Shown one piece after another: positions 33,594-44,273 of a DNA stretch of 64,000 nucleotides. Within the stretch, counting starts at the first letter, position 1. Each line of letters opens with the position of its first letter. Source of the DNA: Leptodontidium sp. MPI-SDFR-AT-0119 (Eukaryota > Ascomycota > Leotiomycetes > Helotiales > Leptodontidiaceae); NCBI GenBank assembly GCA_020726505.1, contig JAHLEZ010000020.1:682001-746000 (forward strand), read 5' to 3'. Made by a program: the position numbers and the translations under genes. Below the pieces are notes generated by a model, which worked only from the letters and a program-made list of their open reading frames with translations, searched no databases and was not told the DNA's origin.

Positions 33594-34332
33594 TCAGCTC
33601 TCAGAACCAGGATCTAGCCACGAGCCTAAGTCCTCTACCCGATGCCCTTCCTGGCCCACGATATGCGCGCCCATATTCTCCGCAAGCCATTTCAGAAGTG
33701 CTTTCACAGTCTCGCCTATATCCAGCGTCCAGCGCAGGAGCTGCGTATGGTTGGATTTGATTGTATACAGCTCCGAATTTGCCGTCTGAAACTGGCCTTT
33801 CACCGTTACCAGCTCCCTGGGTATTGTCAGTCCGTACGCTAGCTCGGGAAAGGCTATACTACCTTTTTACTTCCTGTAGCCTACAACGTATAAGTAATTG
33901 TCAACAAAACGATGCAGTGACTCACGCGTCCCGGAGTTCTTTCACCTCTTTCTTGATAGCTTCATTCGACTCTTCGATGGGCAAATTGTAACTTTGGGGA
34001 GCAAGCTGATCTGGCGAGAGCATCTCAGTGTCCAAATGATACGGCAAATCGTGGTTAGAGGAGGCGTTGTTCTGGACGTCCTGAGGTGCCATGATTAGGC
34101 TGTCGATGCTGGAGCTCGCAAAGACCTGTGAGTCTTGAGCCAGCGTTTCTAGGTCCGAAAAAAGAATTTGGCTCCAGAAATCAAGATCCGAAGGGACTGC
34201 TTGAACGTCAATTGACGGTGTAGCGTTAGAACTATCGCACCAACTACCGTCATCTGTGGAGTTCTCCATGGCGTCGTGAGGATATGCACTGTATTGATGT
34301 TGGCTATGGACCTTAAATGTACCTCGTCGCAT
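33594..34332 (-). CDS. Hypothetical coiled-coil protein
   Basis: Two exons (34332-33926 and 33816-33594, intron 109 bp GT-AG) encode 209 residues from ATG 34332, or 188 from the ATG at 34269 (MENSTDDGSW). The first half is Ser/Asp-rich, the second a predicted coiled coil (EESNEAIKKEVKELRDA, then ELVTVKGQFQTANSELYTI). No family recognised. Similar small coiled-coil proteins occur elsewhere in this half of the window. Intact as read. Confidence 0.5.
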
Positions 34333-34861
34333 TTAGGTCGGTCCGTAGGTACCCTTTTAAACCCATTGAAGATGAATGACACTAGTCTTCCACGTATTAC
34401 CGCGACAGGGACGAAATCTAGCTAACGCCACTCCACTACTCCGCTGAAGGTTGTACCCTCCGATGAGTGATGGTCTAAGCGGCTAAGTAAGCCCCACTCG
34501 ATGCAAGGGGGGTTTTTTTTTTCTTTTTCTTTCCGAGGGATCTTCATCAGTCTGGCCGGAAGCGATTGCCGCGCTACTATATCAAGTCCACGAGACTGCC
34601 CGGATTGAGGTAGTGTTGATCATCTCCTACCAAAGCCATGTCTGATTAACGACTTGCCTGGTCCGATTCAGAGAAATCCTTATTAGTCAGCCTTCGGCAT
34701 GGACTGCCAATGGCCACGGTTAAGGATCTCACGCAAGTTTTTAACATGAGCAACCACCGGGAGAGAAGCACCACTGTAGTCAGAACAAAGTTACGGATGC
34801 TGGGCATGTCACGCAGACCGTAATGTTTGTGCAGAATCCCTGTTTATATCTATAAAGGCTA
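34333..34861. other. Intergenic
   Basis: Contains GATGGTCTAAGCGGCTAAG next to a poly-T tract at about 34471-34522, which faintly resembles the front half of a tRNA gene but cannot be folded into one. No gene. Confidence 0.3.
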
Positions 34862-35367
34862 ATGATGGAAAGTCAGCGTTACATTTCCGACGATGCCGGC
34901 GACTTTGAGGGATCTAGCCTCGCCAAAAAGATCAAAAGGCTCGTGTAATGCTTTATCCCCTTAATCTTAAGCTAACTATCAGAACAGCCAGTTTCAAGAT
35001 TTCGATGAAGCTAGCGAAACCACTTCAACGCGACCGCCCGCTCGTAGGAGATCCCTTTTTCAAACCGTCTCCAAAACTAATTCTTCGTTAGGCACGGTAT
35101 GAATGGGGTGTTCTTGAGTTGGGTGTCTTCCTTCCACTTCATCCCCTCCTTGCAGAGGCTCGACAGCACGCAGCCAAGCCACAGACGCCCAGGTATCCTG
35201 AAGACTTGTACGTAGCGCTTCCATGGCTATCAACACTTGGAAAGGATACTATATTGAAGCTGAAGTGTGGAGAGAAGGACAAATTGGCATTGCAGCAGTA
35301 CATGGAGTACCTTGGAAGTTGGAAAGCAAAATCGACAGCACTGAGATTTTCACTCGATGCAGGATAG
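34862..35367 (+). CDS. Hypothetical small protein, three exons
   Basis: MMESQRYISDDAGDFEGSSL begins at 34862 with a likely intron at about 34945-34984. A second part (FQDFDEASETTSTRPPARRR) follows, and after another intron (about 35098-35159) comes ARQHAAKPQTPRYPEDLYVA through YMEYLGSWKAKSTALRF to the stop at 35367. The total is about 130 residues with basic RRR patches. No domain recognised. Splice sites are guesses chosen to keep one frame. Confidence 0.4.
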
Positions 35368-35741
35368 GGAAGTCAGGGCGTACAAGATCCGGTACATGAA
35401 TAGAGAATGTGAACTTGCCTGTAGATATATCTTTGAATCTATGAATTTGCAATTTATAGTGTACACTGCCCCTCAACAAGTGGTGGCACGTCATCTTATA
35501 TGATCATGGACGTTCAAACACTATGGCCATGCTCGAACGTAAGTGGGTCATCTAGGCCCCACATGGTAAAACAATGGATGATCAGGTACAACCAAACCCG
35601 GGCTAAACCAAGCGATGATACCTACTAAGGTAATTTGGGTATAAGATGATCGAAATTCCGTCGAGCATACCTAGCACTACCAAGGTGATTAGTTTCCAAA
35701 TATATCGTCTAGTTTTATACTTTGAACGCAGACACTTCTTA

Positions 35742-36555
35742 ATGTCTCAACAAGCCCCCTCGGTAAGCTCTTCCAGAAACGTGGGCGAAGGTGGCCATTA
35801 ATAGCCGTTAGGTGTTCGCTACTTAGTGTGAGATATACATAGGAAGGTCAACATGGGATTTCTTGCAAGACTTCTACCTGAGGGTGGAAGCAGCGGAAAA
35901 TCACGCACGAAGGTTAGAGAAGGATCTCTGCGAAGCTCAAATAACTATGCACTATTGCCAAAATACTCTCGTTTAGTGCGAAGCGTCTCTATCCTCTAGC
36001 TGGGAGGTTCTCAATGAGGAGCGTCGAAATCACTAAGCATGCCAAGAGGCCCTTATGTTTGAAAGCCAGAGACAAAAAGAGACGATAGCATTGCTTGAAC
36101 GGATACTCAAGGAGGCTATATTGAGTAGCGAGGCTGCAGAGATTCTCGGTAGCCGGCTTACCACAGCGCCCAAAGCTGCAGTCTGTCAAACGACACCGAC
36201 CTGTGAGGGATCCCTGACGGAGGCTACCCCATTCGCAAAGACCTTGACAGAGACCGGCGCATCAACTTCTGTGGAACGACAGAGCGAGTCAACCCTGCCC
36301 TCCCTAGTTCCCGGATCGCATCAGTTGGGTGAGCACGAGAGCCAGACTGCCACTCGCATCTGCAGCACTGAAATGTCGAACCAAAATCAGCAAAACGGTT
36401 CGAGATCCGCTTATAGCGGCTCATATGTTACAAGTAGGATACCGAATGTCTACGGTTGTACGGAATCTGCACAGGTCACTGAAAGCAGGAAGATCGCGCA
36501 AAACAGCGTGCGGGAGTCACCTTTGAGAAGAACACGCTTCGCCGATGTATACTAA
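35742..36555 (+). pseudogene. Coiled-coil protein gene, two premature stops
   Basis: An exon start (MSQQAPS, 35742) with a GTAAGC donor leads to a long coiled-coil frame from about 35855: DFYLRVEAAENHARRLEKDL and CEAQITMHYCQNTLV, stop, CEASLSSSWEVLNEERRNH, stop, then ACQEALMFESQRQKETIALL to 36555. The stops are TAG at 35974-35976 and TAA at 36034-36036, each one C-to-T change from a Gln codon. The C-terminal third is Ser/Thr-rich and without domain. The function is unknown. Confidence 0.6.
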
Positions 36556-37203
36556 ACGAATCGCCAGATCTGAGCGGGCGGCTTTCTTCGTTAGAGGGAT
36601 TGCTCTGGTTTCGATATTTTCTAGGTGTGTCTTGGAACGCTAGTAGTTTGAAATAAAGTTTCGATTTGAGATTGATGGGTGCGATAGCTAGTATTCTCAT
36701 GTCCGGATTTGCCCTAACAAGGCAACTTTTAACCCTAATCTCTGCGTAGAAATTCCTCGGTGAATCCTCCTCTAACACCCAACCACTACCATCATCCCCT
36801 TGTTCCCATTGATGCTGGCTTACTAAGAGCTCTAGAACCGGGTTAGCATTAACACGCAGTAGAATTTCTCCTAAGCGTGTCATCGGGCAGTTTTAGTCCA
36901 CTGTTAACCCCACCTCTTGATCATCTCGCTTCGAGCGTGAGTCGTCCACAGCAGCCTTCGACTGGCGTCCACTATGTGATGGTCAGAGCAACCACTAGTC
37001 CAGGTAAGAGTATGATAACCCCGATTGAGATTGATTTACTACTCCCTACTGTGCTGCAAATTCACTTCGGTCAGGTCGATCAGGGATGTCCTAGCCGTCA
37101 GGTCTGCGTGGTAACTCCGGGTCGAGAGCACCCCTTCTCTCTATGCGAACCTGCTCCGAGACCCCAAGTATTAACAATCTAGACCATCAGATTGGCCTCT
37201 AGA
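36556..37203. other. No confident gene
   Basis: A 135-codon minus-strand frame (36883-36476) overlaps the pseudogene at its left, and a 101-codon plus frame (36877-37182) exists; neither is recognisable or has splice support. Confidence 0.3.
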
Positions 37204-37574
37204 ATGGGTCAACTTCAATACTCGAACTCTCTCGGCAAAGGCTCTAACTTGCAAAACAAGCCCCCCCCTTGAACTTGTCAGCCCGCGTCAAAGAGCTCAC
37301 GAGGGAGTTGGGCCACTAACGCCAAGAGATTCAATTTTACCGGCAAGCATTCGAGAACCTGCAACGGTTCCGCGAAACCGTGTATGACCTCTCTCAGCAG
37401 CTCTTTCTCGCCCACTACCTCGATCATGATGTCGGCCGTTTAGATGACGTGATAGCCCAGCTTCGGAATGCGTTGGAGGACTCTAAGCGACGCGAGTTTA
37501 AGGCGAAGAGGGATTGGATGGAATTCTGGGGCATAGATCACATTGCGCAGGAACATAGAGGGAATGTGATCTAA
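37204..37574 (+). pseudogene. Coiled-coil protein gene, frameshift in a C run and one stop
   Basis: From ATG 37204 the frame reads MGQLQYSNSLGKGSNLQNKP into a run of eight C at 37261-37268, where the frame is lost. One more C would enter LNLSARVKELTRELGH, stop (TAA 37317-37319), RQEIQFYRQAFENLQRF and on to the end KRDWMEFWGIDHIAQEH. Heptad-like Leu/Ile spacing suggests a coiled coil of about 120 residues. No family known to me. Confidence 0.55.
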
Positions 37575-38079
37575 ATATGGGGCACAGTGACCTCACACTT
37601 TAGGGAAGGTTAAAAAGTAGAGTACTGCTTTTTTATTCCCTTTTCAATCGCTTACTCGGCTACCCCTCACTCCAAAACATAACCCTCGCTAACCAACATG
37701 ATGACAGAAACGAGCCGGGAGCGTTCCGCCTGGCCTAAAGAACATTAGTAAACTTTCTTTTAATCCCCCTGCTTGCTCCATACCGTCCAATATTTTGCGT
37801 GCAACCAAAATCGATCTGGTTCGGAGGGGTGGTCGTTAATTGGTAATTGACGAATTGGGTTTCGCAACCCAGGCATCGAAGGTGAAGACATTCGGGAAGC
37901 TTGCAGGTACTAACGTCGAAGCTAACAGTTTGAGAATTATTACAACGGCAGTACCGCCAACGCCACGGCATTGCTGTCTATGACTTAGTGGTGGATTTGG
38001 ATACGTGAGAACGGGTTCATAGATATGAGAGAGCTACTTTCTGAATCATATAACACATTGAAGGCGATTTACTTTGATT
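37575..38079. other. Intergenic
   Basis: A 78-codon minus-strand frame with several Cys (37971-37735) is not recognisable. No repeats before the tandem array starts. Confidence 0.3.
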
Positions 38080-38615
38080 GAGATGTGAGGTGCCAGCATA
38101 CTAGAGACTCGCAGAAAATCCAGAAGTGACCACCACTTTGGTTACCACCTCATCGGATAGTACGGCAAATGTTTTCCATCGTATAAGCCCGTGTTGGTGG
38201 TGTGGGTTAGCCAATATGTTGGTGGCGCACAGCATCGCTTGAGATGTGAAGGTGCTAGTATACTAGAAACTCGCAGAAAATCTACAAGTGATCATCACTT
38301 CTCAGAGAAGTGACTATTAAGTCGGCTACCACCTCATCGGATCGTACGGCAAGTGCTTTCCATCGTATAAGCCCGTGTTGGAAATGTTGGTGGTGTGGGT
38401 CGGCCAACATGTTAGTGGCGCATAGCATCGGTTGAGATGTGAAGATGCCAGCATACTAGAAACTCGCAGAAAATCTAGAGGTGACTATCATTTCCCTAGA
38501 GAAGTGACCATCGCCTTGGCCATTACCTCATCGGATCGTATGGAAAGTATAAACCCGTGTTGGAAATGTTGGTGGTGTGGGTCGGCCGATGTTTTGTTTG
38601 CGGCACAGCATGTTG
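38080..38615 (+). repeat. Tandem repeat, three units of 160-195 bp
   Basis: Units begin at 38080, 38241 and 38434 with GAGATGTGA and share ACTCGCAGAAAATC, ACCTCATCGGATCGTA and TAAGCCCGTGTTGG. Lengths differ by internal deletions (161, 193 and about 182 bp). It is non-coding and lies downstream of the ferric reductase pseudogene, whose 3' end is at 38847. Confidence 0.8.
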
Positions 38616-38846
38616 GTTCTAACAACAGCTGCGACGATCTGTTGGTTCCAATAACAACAACGGAAACGGAGGAGACTCGGTCGGTCATGACCTCGAAAAA
38701 CTTTAAATCACCTTTTTCTTTTTAACCAGGACTCGCAGCACGGCAGGTACATTGGATCGTTTTCAGCCTAGTCTAATAAACTACTCTACTAAAGCCCCGG
38801 TTGGTGTGCTTGCCATCTGACTCGTGAGCATTGGCACTTGATTTCT

Positions 38847-40675
38847 CAGCCCTTGCACTTGAATTCCATGTCATTAGATGACGGCCACCCCGTCTCTCGC
38901 AAGGATGGTTAGAAATCTAGCTCGACTAGGCGTACCCTCTTATTCATTCTCCCCACGACCTCCCTGTGAACTTTGTCGGCTATAATTCGGTCAGCACACA
39001 CTATTACGATTTTAGTTGGTGGTCTAAGGATGTGATGAACCGACGCCTACGGGAGACCATCACCTTGCCTCGGTGGGATTCGAACTCAGTCTCGAGTACT
39101 TTGACAACATTCGGGGGGGTGAATATCTTCTTGATCTTAGAATGACTCCCATATTCCAAATCTTTCTTCCCGTAGTCCTGGACATGAAGGCAGACCTCGA
39201 GGATCCACGTAGTGTTAGCAAGCTAACAATTTTAGATGACGCATACGCACATATCCGGTATCACTATCGAGGAGATCATCCATCTAACTCTTGACCCACT
39301 GCTCTTGGCCTGAGAGGAAATTAAAAGCGGCAGGAAGATTTTTCTTCTCCTTGACTCACTTTCTTTGTTTATTTGCCAGACGAGGAGAATCCGACGCGTC
39401 CGTACTTCGCAATTGTTATATCCGCTAATGAGGTCCTTGATATATGGAATATGGCCCGCTATGCCGATCCCGGTGGCAAACATGATCACTGTTCCGTAGT
39501 CTCCAAACTTATGCTGTATCCCGTATGGTCCATCGATGAATGCAAGGAGCTCTCTGTTGGTGTACCTATCCAACTGCCTGGTAAACCCCGTCCTTGACTT
39601 CACTAAGAGGGAGATTGTCAACCCTTTCTGGCTCTAATCCCACCACGAAATCATGAAAGGGTGTCCTCGCAGTCCTACTAAGACCCCAAGTTTAGGGATT
39701 GAAAGGAAGACATGCTGACTAGCCCTAACCTTCCACTTTCTAGGCACGGTTATATCGACCTGTAATACGTTCGACGGCTCTGTAAGCGACTTATCAGATG
39801 GGTAGGGATTTGAGAGGCGAGTTGCTATCGCTTTTGCAAATGGCCTGCCGATGGCAAAGTTTCTGAATGCGAACATAAGCCAGTGGAGTGTCGTCATCCC
39901 AAGCCACAAATATATGCCGATCTGTAAAAATATCTCCGCCGGCTTTTTTGAGAATACGTGACGTCTAATGGCGATTGACGCCGTGATGAAGAGAAGTAGA
40001 TGTAGATTAAGAAACCATTCGTAGAAAAGCCTCCGCCCGACGCGAAACGAGAAAAGGAGAATAAACCCAATAGCGGAGCTCGCCTATGACTTGAAGTTAG
40101 CCGAAGATCCCCCTAGGGGAAAGCCAACGCAGACGCACCACAACTCCAGAGGCATTAATCCCCGTCCATACGAATGACTGACTGCCAGTCAATGATATGA
40201 TCGTGTGCAACAAGACCTCCGCGACCGCCGTTCGGCCCAACCATTGGTGGCTTCTAATGCTGGTCCGCAGCGAAATTCCGAGCATCTCTGTCATGAGGCT
40301 CAAACGCGGACCGCACAGGAGCGGAATGAGGTTGATAATCGACATTGTAGTAGCACGGGCGCCTATATCTGACCTTGACTCCACCCCAACGACTGTGACG
40401 AGGACGGTATTCGTGATAACGTACGCGGATGCGAGTAGAACCTTGAGACGCGTTGCCGTCCCTACAAAGGGAATCCTTGGAAAGGCATGTGGATATGTAG
40501 TATGTTTCAAGAAGAAGGAGGAAGTCGAGAGCCACTCGGAGGTGAACGTACGATAGATGGCACGAAGGAAAAGCCATATGGCAAAGATATAGGCAAAAAT
40601 GAAGCAGTACCGCGACGGTATGTCCATGTCACTGAGTTTAGAAACCCCTGAACGTACAAATGATGAAAACGACAT
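38847..40675 (-). pseudogene. Ferric reductase (FRE family), full-length but nonsense-mutated
   Basis: A membrane part (MSFSSFVRSG... LMTEMLGISLRTSIRSHQWL, VAEVLLHTIISLTG) joins, through a GT-AG intron at about 40110-40059, to FRVGRRLFYEWFLNLHLLL. Then follow the FAD-binding block (VFLSIPKLG, RGHPFMISWWD) and the NAD(P)H-binding block (IDGPYG, FATGIGIAGHIPYIKDLI). The C-terminal end VELDF-stop-PS closes the family alignment. In-frame stops: TAG 39634-39636 after WWD, TAG 39284-39286 after WVKS, TAA 38909-38911 after LDF. The enzyme would move electrons across the plasma membrane to reduce Fe(III) or Cu(II) before uptake. FREs are one of the recurrent accessory families of Starship transposons. 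Confidence 0.85.
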
Positions 40676-40848
40676 GATTGACAGTGCTGTGAGTATCCAA
40701 ACTTCTAATGTTGGAAAATTGAGAATCCCGATTCGGTCCTAGAGATGGCGTTATGCCGCTTGCCAGTAATCACAACCATCAGCATTGTGAGGCCCACAGT
40801 AATTAACCTGCATAACCGCAGGGGTGATCGGCTAAGAGTTTATGAACC

Positions 40849-40912
40849 GAGTGGTCACTCAAGTGATAATTCAAGTAGATTATGGAAGTGATCATTCAAA
40901 TGGTCGTCCAAA
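40849..40912 (+). repeat. Degenerate 12-13 bp tandem repeat upstream of a MADS-like gene
   Basis: Units of the form AGTGATCATTCA recur with changes (AGTGGTCACTCA, AGTGATAATTCA, AGTGATCATTCA, AATGGTCGTCCA). The array ends about 115 bp before the ATG at 41028. Confidence 0.5.
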
Positions 40913-41027
40913 AGGTGGGCATTCGACATAGTGGTAACGATGATATTGCAGCTTGGTACAGGTGCCCACCAATATAATGACGGGTAAGTCCACCTCTCAC
41001 TAATCTTCATCGGCGTCAACTCTAATC

Positions 41028-41483
41028 ATGGACAAGCGGGCTAAATCAGAGCAATTTCGCAAGAGGAAGAACAACTTCTTTCATCGGGGTTACGATATTA
41101 GAGTGGTCTGTGACACGGAGGTTTTCATCCTCTTCAAGAGGAACGGCAAATTCTACACTTTCGCAAATACGGAGGAACTAGTATGGCCAACCGAGGAAGA
41201 TATCGTGAGTTAACTATGCCCCAAGAGAAACTCTATGCCTAACCCTCGTAAGTAACGTAATCTAGTCATTTCTAAAACAGCTGCGGACTACGAAACTACG
41301 TCTCGGGCGAAGGAGAAAGCTTCTAAAGTAAACGCAACCACCTCATGCCCATCATACGCTTCTGAGGATATGTCTACCTTACCCTTACTTGGAATTAAAA
41401 CCCCAGAATTACCACGACTCGATTTATCATCCCAGTACAGGGTGGGAGGTTGGAAGGACTTTATAGCATCCCTAACTCGCTGA
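41028..41483 (+). pseudogene. MADS-box (SRF)-like protein, probably disrupted
   Basis: The first exon reads MDKRAKSEQFRKRKNNFFHR and then GYDIRVVCDTEVFILFKRNG, which matches the MADS/SRF DNA-binding helix and strand (basic KRK, CDTEV, then FKRNGKFYTF). A GTGAGT follows EEDI at about 41206. Downstream a frame from about 41283 (ADYETTSRAKEKASKVNATT … LPRLDLSSQYRVGGWKDF) looks like its second exon but does not join in phase with the visible splice sites. It is either a frameshifted gene or one with a splice site I missed. Small MADS-like proteins of this sort are common in fungal accessory DNA. Confidence 0.5.
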
Positions 41484-41854
41484 ATGAGGTTCGGGTAGAA
41501 ATGGCTCGACCTTTGTCATTTTGGGTTTTAATAAACAAACCAAAGAGTTTTAGAAGAATGAAAAACTATGCTCAGGTTTAATTCGTGTGAGATTTGACAA
41601 GTCGCTTTTAAATGGTGCGTTGACGAATCGTATTCGGCATCTGATATGTGAGTAGTCTTTCTTAGCCGCTTCAGCAGGATAAGATGAGTATAGTTCGTCG
41701 GAAGTCTGGACATCGCTCGATTGTTTTGGGTATGTTCTATGATGGCTCATTTGATCACATACAATTAATCTAGGTATGGTTGTTTGATGGTTTCATTTCT
41801 TGTCTATATATTCCTTCAACCTGGCAAATCTCCATCCCCAGCATCCTTCTCATC

Positions 41855-42232
41855 TATTTAGCTGCGGCAATACTATAGCGGCTGGTGGGACGATGGCCGC
41901 AATCATGGGCAGGCTGGTAAGTAGCGCGAAGCTGGAGCTCGTGCTCGTTAGAATGTTGCTGAGGGCAAAACCGGACGGCGGCAATCTTGTATCGATGAGG
42001 AGGCTCGAGGGCAGTGCAGATGTGTATTCGATGGTTAGCGTGTAGCCCGGGTTCTCGACCTGCCCCTTGGCGACGGTGCTCGCGATCTTCTGTGACGGGA
42101 GGCTACTATGTTAGCAACTGAGGATTCGTCGATCTGATATGCTCACAATGATTCTGCTCTGTCTCTGCAAATTTTAGCGAACATAGAACGAAGATCAGTG
42201 CAAGTGCCATAGCGAGTGGACTCTTCATCTTG
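41855..42232 (-). CDS. Possible small secreted or membrane protein
   Basis: From 42232 a signal peptide-like start is read (MKSPLAMALALIFVLCSLKF). After a possible intron the same strand reads IASTVAKGQVENPGYTLTIE and LPSSLLIDTRLPPSG through a hydrophobic tail ending near 41855. The two parts do not join in frame with the visible splice sites, so it may be a broken gene. Local GC content is higher than the surroundings, which favours former coding. Confidence 0.3.
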
Positions 42233-42614
42233 CTGGAATACTGTTGCGTTCTAGGTAATTCGCATATCGTTTCCTGGGTCGCTAGATAACTGTTGCGTTA
42301 GATAAGATAACAAGAGGAGATTTAATCTCGTGAAATACTCTTGTTCAATTCCAGATCAAACCGATTGTGGGTGCAATTAGACCATCAACTAATGGCTCCC
42401 GGTGGAGCCCTCTATTATTTGACTGTTAGATGACCACTTGACGACTGGTGGTGAATTGCCTCCATATATTTAGGGTGGTGTAGCCATCCGGTTTTAGGGG
42501 GTATTAATCTATCATTGTAATATCCCAATGAGAAATGATTTTAGAAACTTTGTTGAGTGATATATATTCTTGGATTTAACCCCGTGTTCTGACAAGTTCC
42601 AAGGAACAATCAAG

Positions 42615-43877
42615 ATGCCGAAAGAGACGAAACCCAAAGGTGCAAGCAACAGGGTAGCTCCTGTCACGTCAGCAGCCAGAAAGGCACGCAAACAAGAAGT
42701 TCGCGGGAAAATTCTGGAAACCACTCTCAATGTCGAAAAACATCGTAACGACGTCGCAGAAAAGAAAGCCAAGCTAGAAGAGCTCTCGAAGACTCCCCTC
42801 GATAGCTCCAGGCCCGGGGAGAGAGCAGAGTACGACAATCTGAAGGCGGAGATCGCCAAGTTAGACGGAGAGTTGATGGAGTGGGAGAGAGAACTGGAGA
42901 AGTTGAACAAGGAAGACAAGGATATCGATATGGAACGTCAAGAGGATGGTGACGGCGGGGGACTCTTCGTTCCGCCTGGGGAACCAAGTGCTTCGTCCAA
43001 CAACACCACTCGGCTGCCTCCGATCGACCTAACTGAGCCCAACGGCAAATCCACACCACTAGTCATTGGCGAGCCGTCCGAGGATGAGGAGGCTGTGTTC
43101 ACGCCAGCTCAAGCAAGGGAGGCGACAGGACAGAGCCATGGTGGAAAGATCGTTGCATGGAGGCAGCAAGATCGGTCAAAGCCAGTTATTGTGAGATATG
43201 GTCCCCAAAACGCCGCAAAATACGAACGTTCCACGGCTGCCAAAGAGGACAACGACTTTGACGAAGAGGAGACTGAGCAATTTGGTCCAGACCATAGACT
43301 TGGAGACTTGAAAGTCGCGAAGAAATTCGTGCGCAAGAGACGTGAGCTATTGGGGATCGCGGGCTTGGCCTACAACTGCGATTTGAAGGACCTGGAACCG
43401 AGGGAAAAGGGCGAAACTCGAAGAGTTGCTCCTCTTGAAATTTGGGTTAAATGGGAGATTGGTGGTGTCATCCAAAAGAAGTGGGAGGTCCGGTCCTCGA
43501 TTCGGCACCTCTTCAGCAACGCCAAGAAATGCGATGTCTATATCTATGAGGCGGCAAAGTGGCACGCGGCTCGTCACGAGGAATGGCAGAACGGCCAGCG
43601 TGAGGCAAAGGACAGATCTCTGACCCCAGTCCCGAACAGCCGACTCTCACCAACGCCCGAGCCAAGTCAGCCAGAGATCAAGATTGAGGGTGGAAATATT
43701 GGCAACCCGCCTGCTGCTACCAATGGCACAGCATCGTCAAAGGCATCCCAGCGAGCAGCAATGCTGCAGTACCGTGAACAGTGGTGCGACCTCAAGGGCA
43801 TAGACCCAGAAAATATGGAGCCGGCCGCTGAGGGAAGGTTCCTGAAGGCCTGGAACGAGATCAAAGATTTATTGTGA
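42615..43877 (+). CDS. Hypothetical 420-aa coiled-coil protein
   Basis: Single exon from ATG 42615 (MPKETKPKGASNRVAPVTSA) to 43877. Residues about 20-110 are a long Lys/Glu-rich coiled coil, followed by an acidic linker (GDGGGLFVPPGEPSASS) and a more ordered region at about 240-340. The latter contains KKFVRKRRELLGIAGLAYNC, LEIWVKWEIGGVIQKKWEVR and KKCDVYIYEAAKWHAARHEE. The end (YREQWCDLKGIDPENM) is well formed. I do not recognise a family. It is uninterrupted, unlike its neighbours, and basic plus acidic segments suggest a nuclear protein. Confidence 0.65.
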   Translation: MPKETKPKGASNRVAPVTSAARKARKQEVRGKILETTLNVEKHRNDVAEKKAKLEELSKTPLDSSRPGERAEYDNLKAEIAKLDGELMEWERELEKLNKEDKDIDMERQEDGDGGGLFVPPGEPSASSNNTTRLPPIDLTEPNGKSTPLVIGEPSEDEEAVFTPAQAREATGQSHGGKIVAWRQQDRSKPVIVRYGPQNAAKYERSTAAKEDNDFDEEETEQFGPDHRLGDLKVAKKFVRKRRELLGIAGLAYNCDLKDLEPREKGETRRVAPLEIWVKWEIGGVIQKKWEVRSSIRHLFSNAKKCDVYIYEAAKWHAARHEEWQNGQREAKDRSLTPVPNSRLSPTPEPSQPEIKIEGGNIGNPPAATNGTASSKASQRAAMLQYREQWCDLKGIDPENMEPAAEGRFLKAWNEIKDLL

Positions 43878-44273
43878 AAGCTGTGGAATTGAGGAGGCGG
43901 AGTCCGGTATCTGAATAGGTACTGCCAGAGTATCACTCTCTGCTCACTCTTGATCTCGGATGGATAGACTTTCTTTTGGCCCCTTGCTCGTTTCCTTTTG
44001 TCTAGCCCTCCTTGTACTGACGAGTCGATTTTATTTTTGTCAGTCCTTACCGATATATACTCGCATCCCCTCTCTTTCACCTTAGATTTCCTTGCCCACA
44101 GTCTATCATTACATACAACTTCACATGCTTTTGTAAATAGATAGAATTCCAAATGTACAGCAATCTGCATAGCTGAGACCAGAACATCTTAGCTACTACC
44201 TATGATCCGAACAAGGCTCATCAACCTTACTCTAGGATGACCATTCTTCTGTGACCTTCTCATCTTGGGCTCC

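Noticed and set aside
34465..34525. tRNA-like stretch with an A-box-like GATGGTCTAAGCGGCTAAG and poly-T
   Set aside because: No acceptor stem, anticodon arm or B box can be fitted; at most a degraded tRNA-derived fragment.
36476..36883. Minus-strand frame of 135 codons
   Set aside because: Overlaps the 3' end of the coiled-coil pseudogene, no recognisable domain, no splice support.
39060..39090. GGATTCGAACTC resembling a tRNA T-loop
   Set aside because: It is inside the ferric reductase frame on the other strand and has no tRNA structure.
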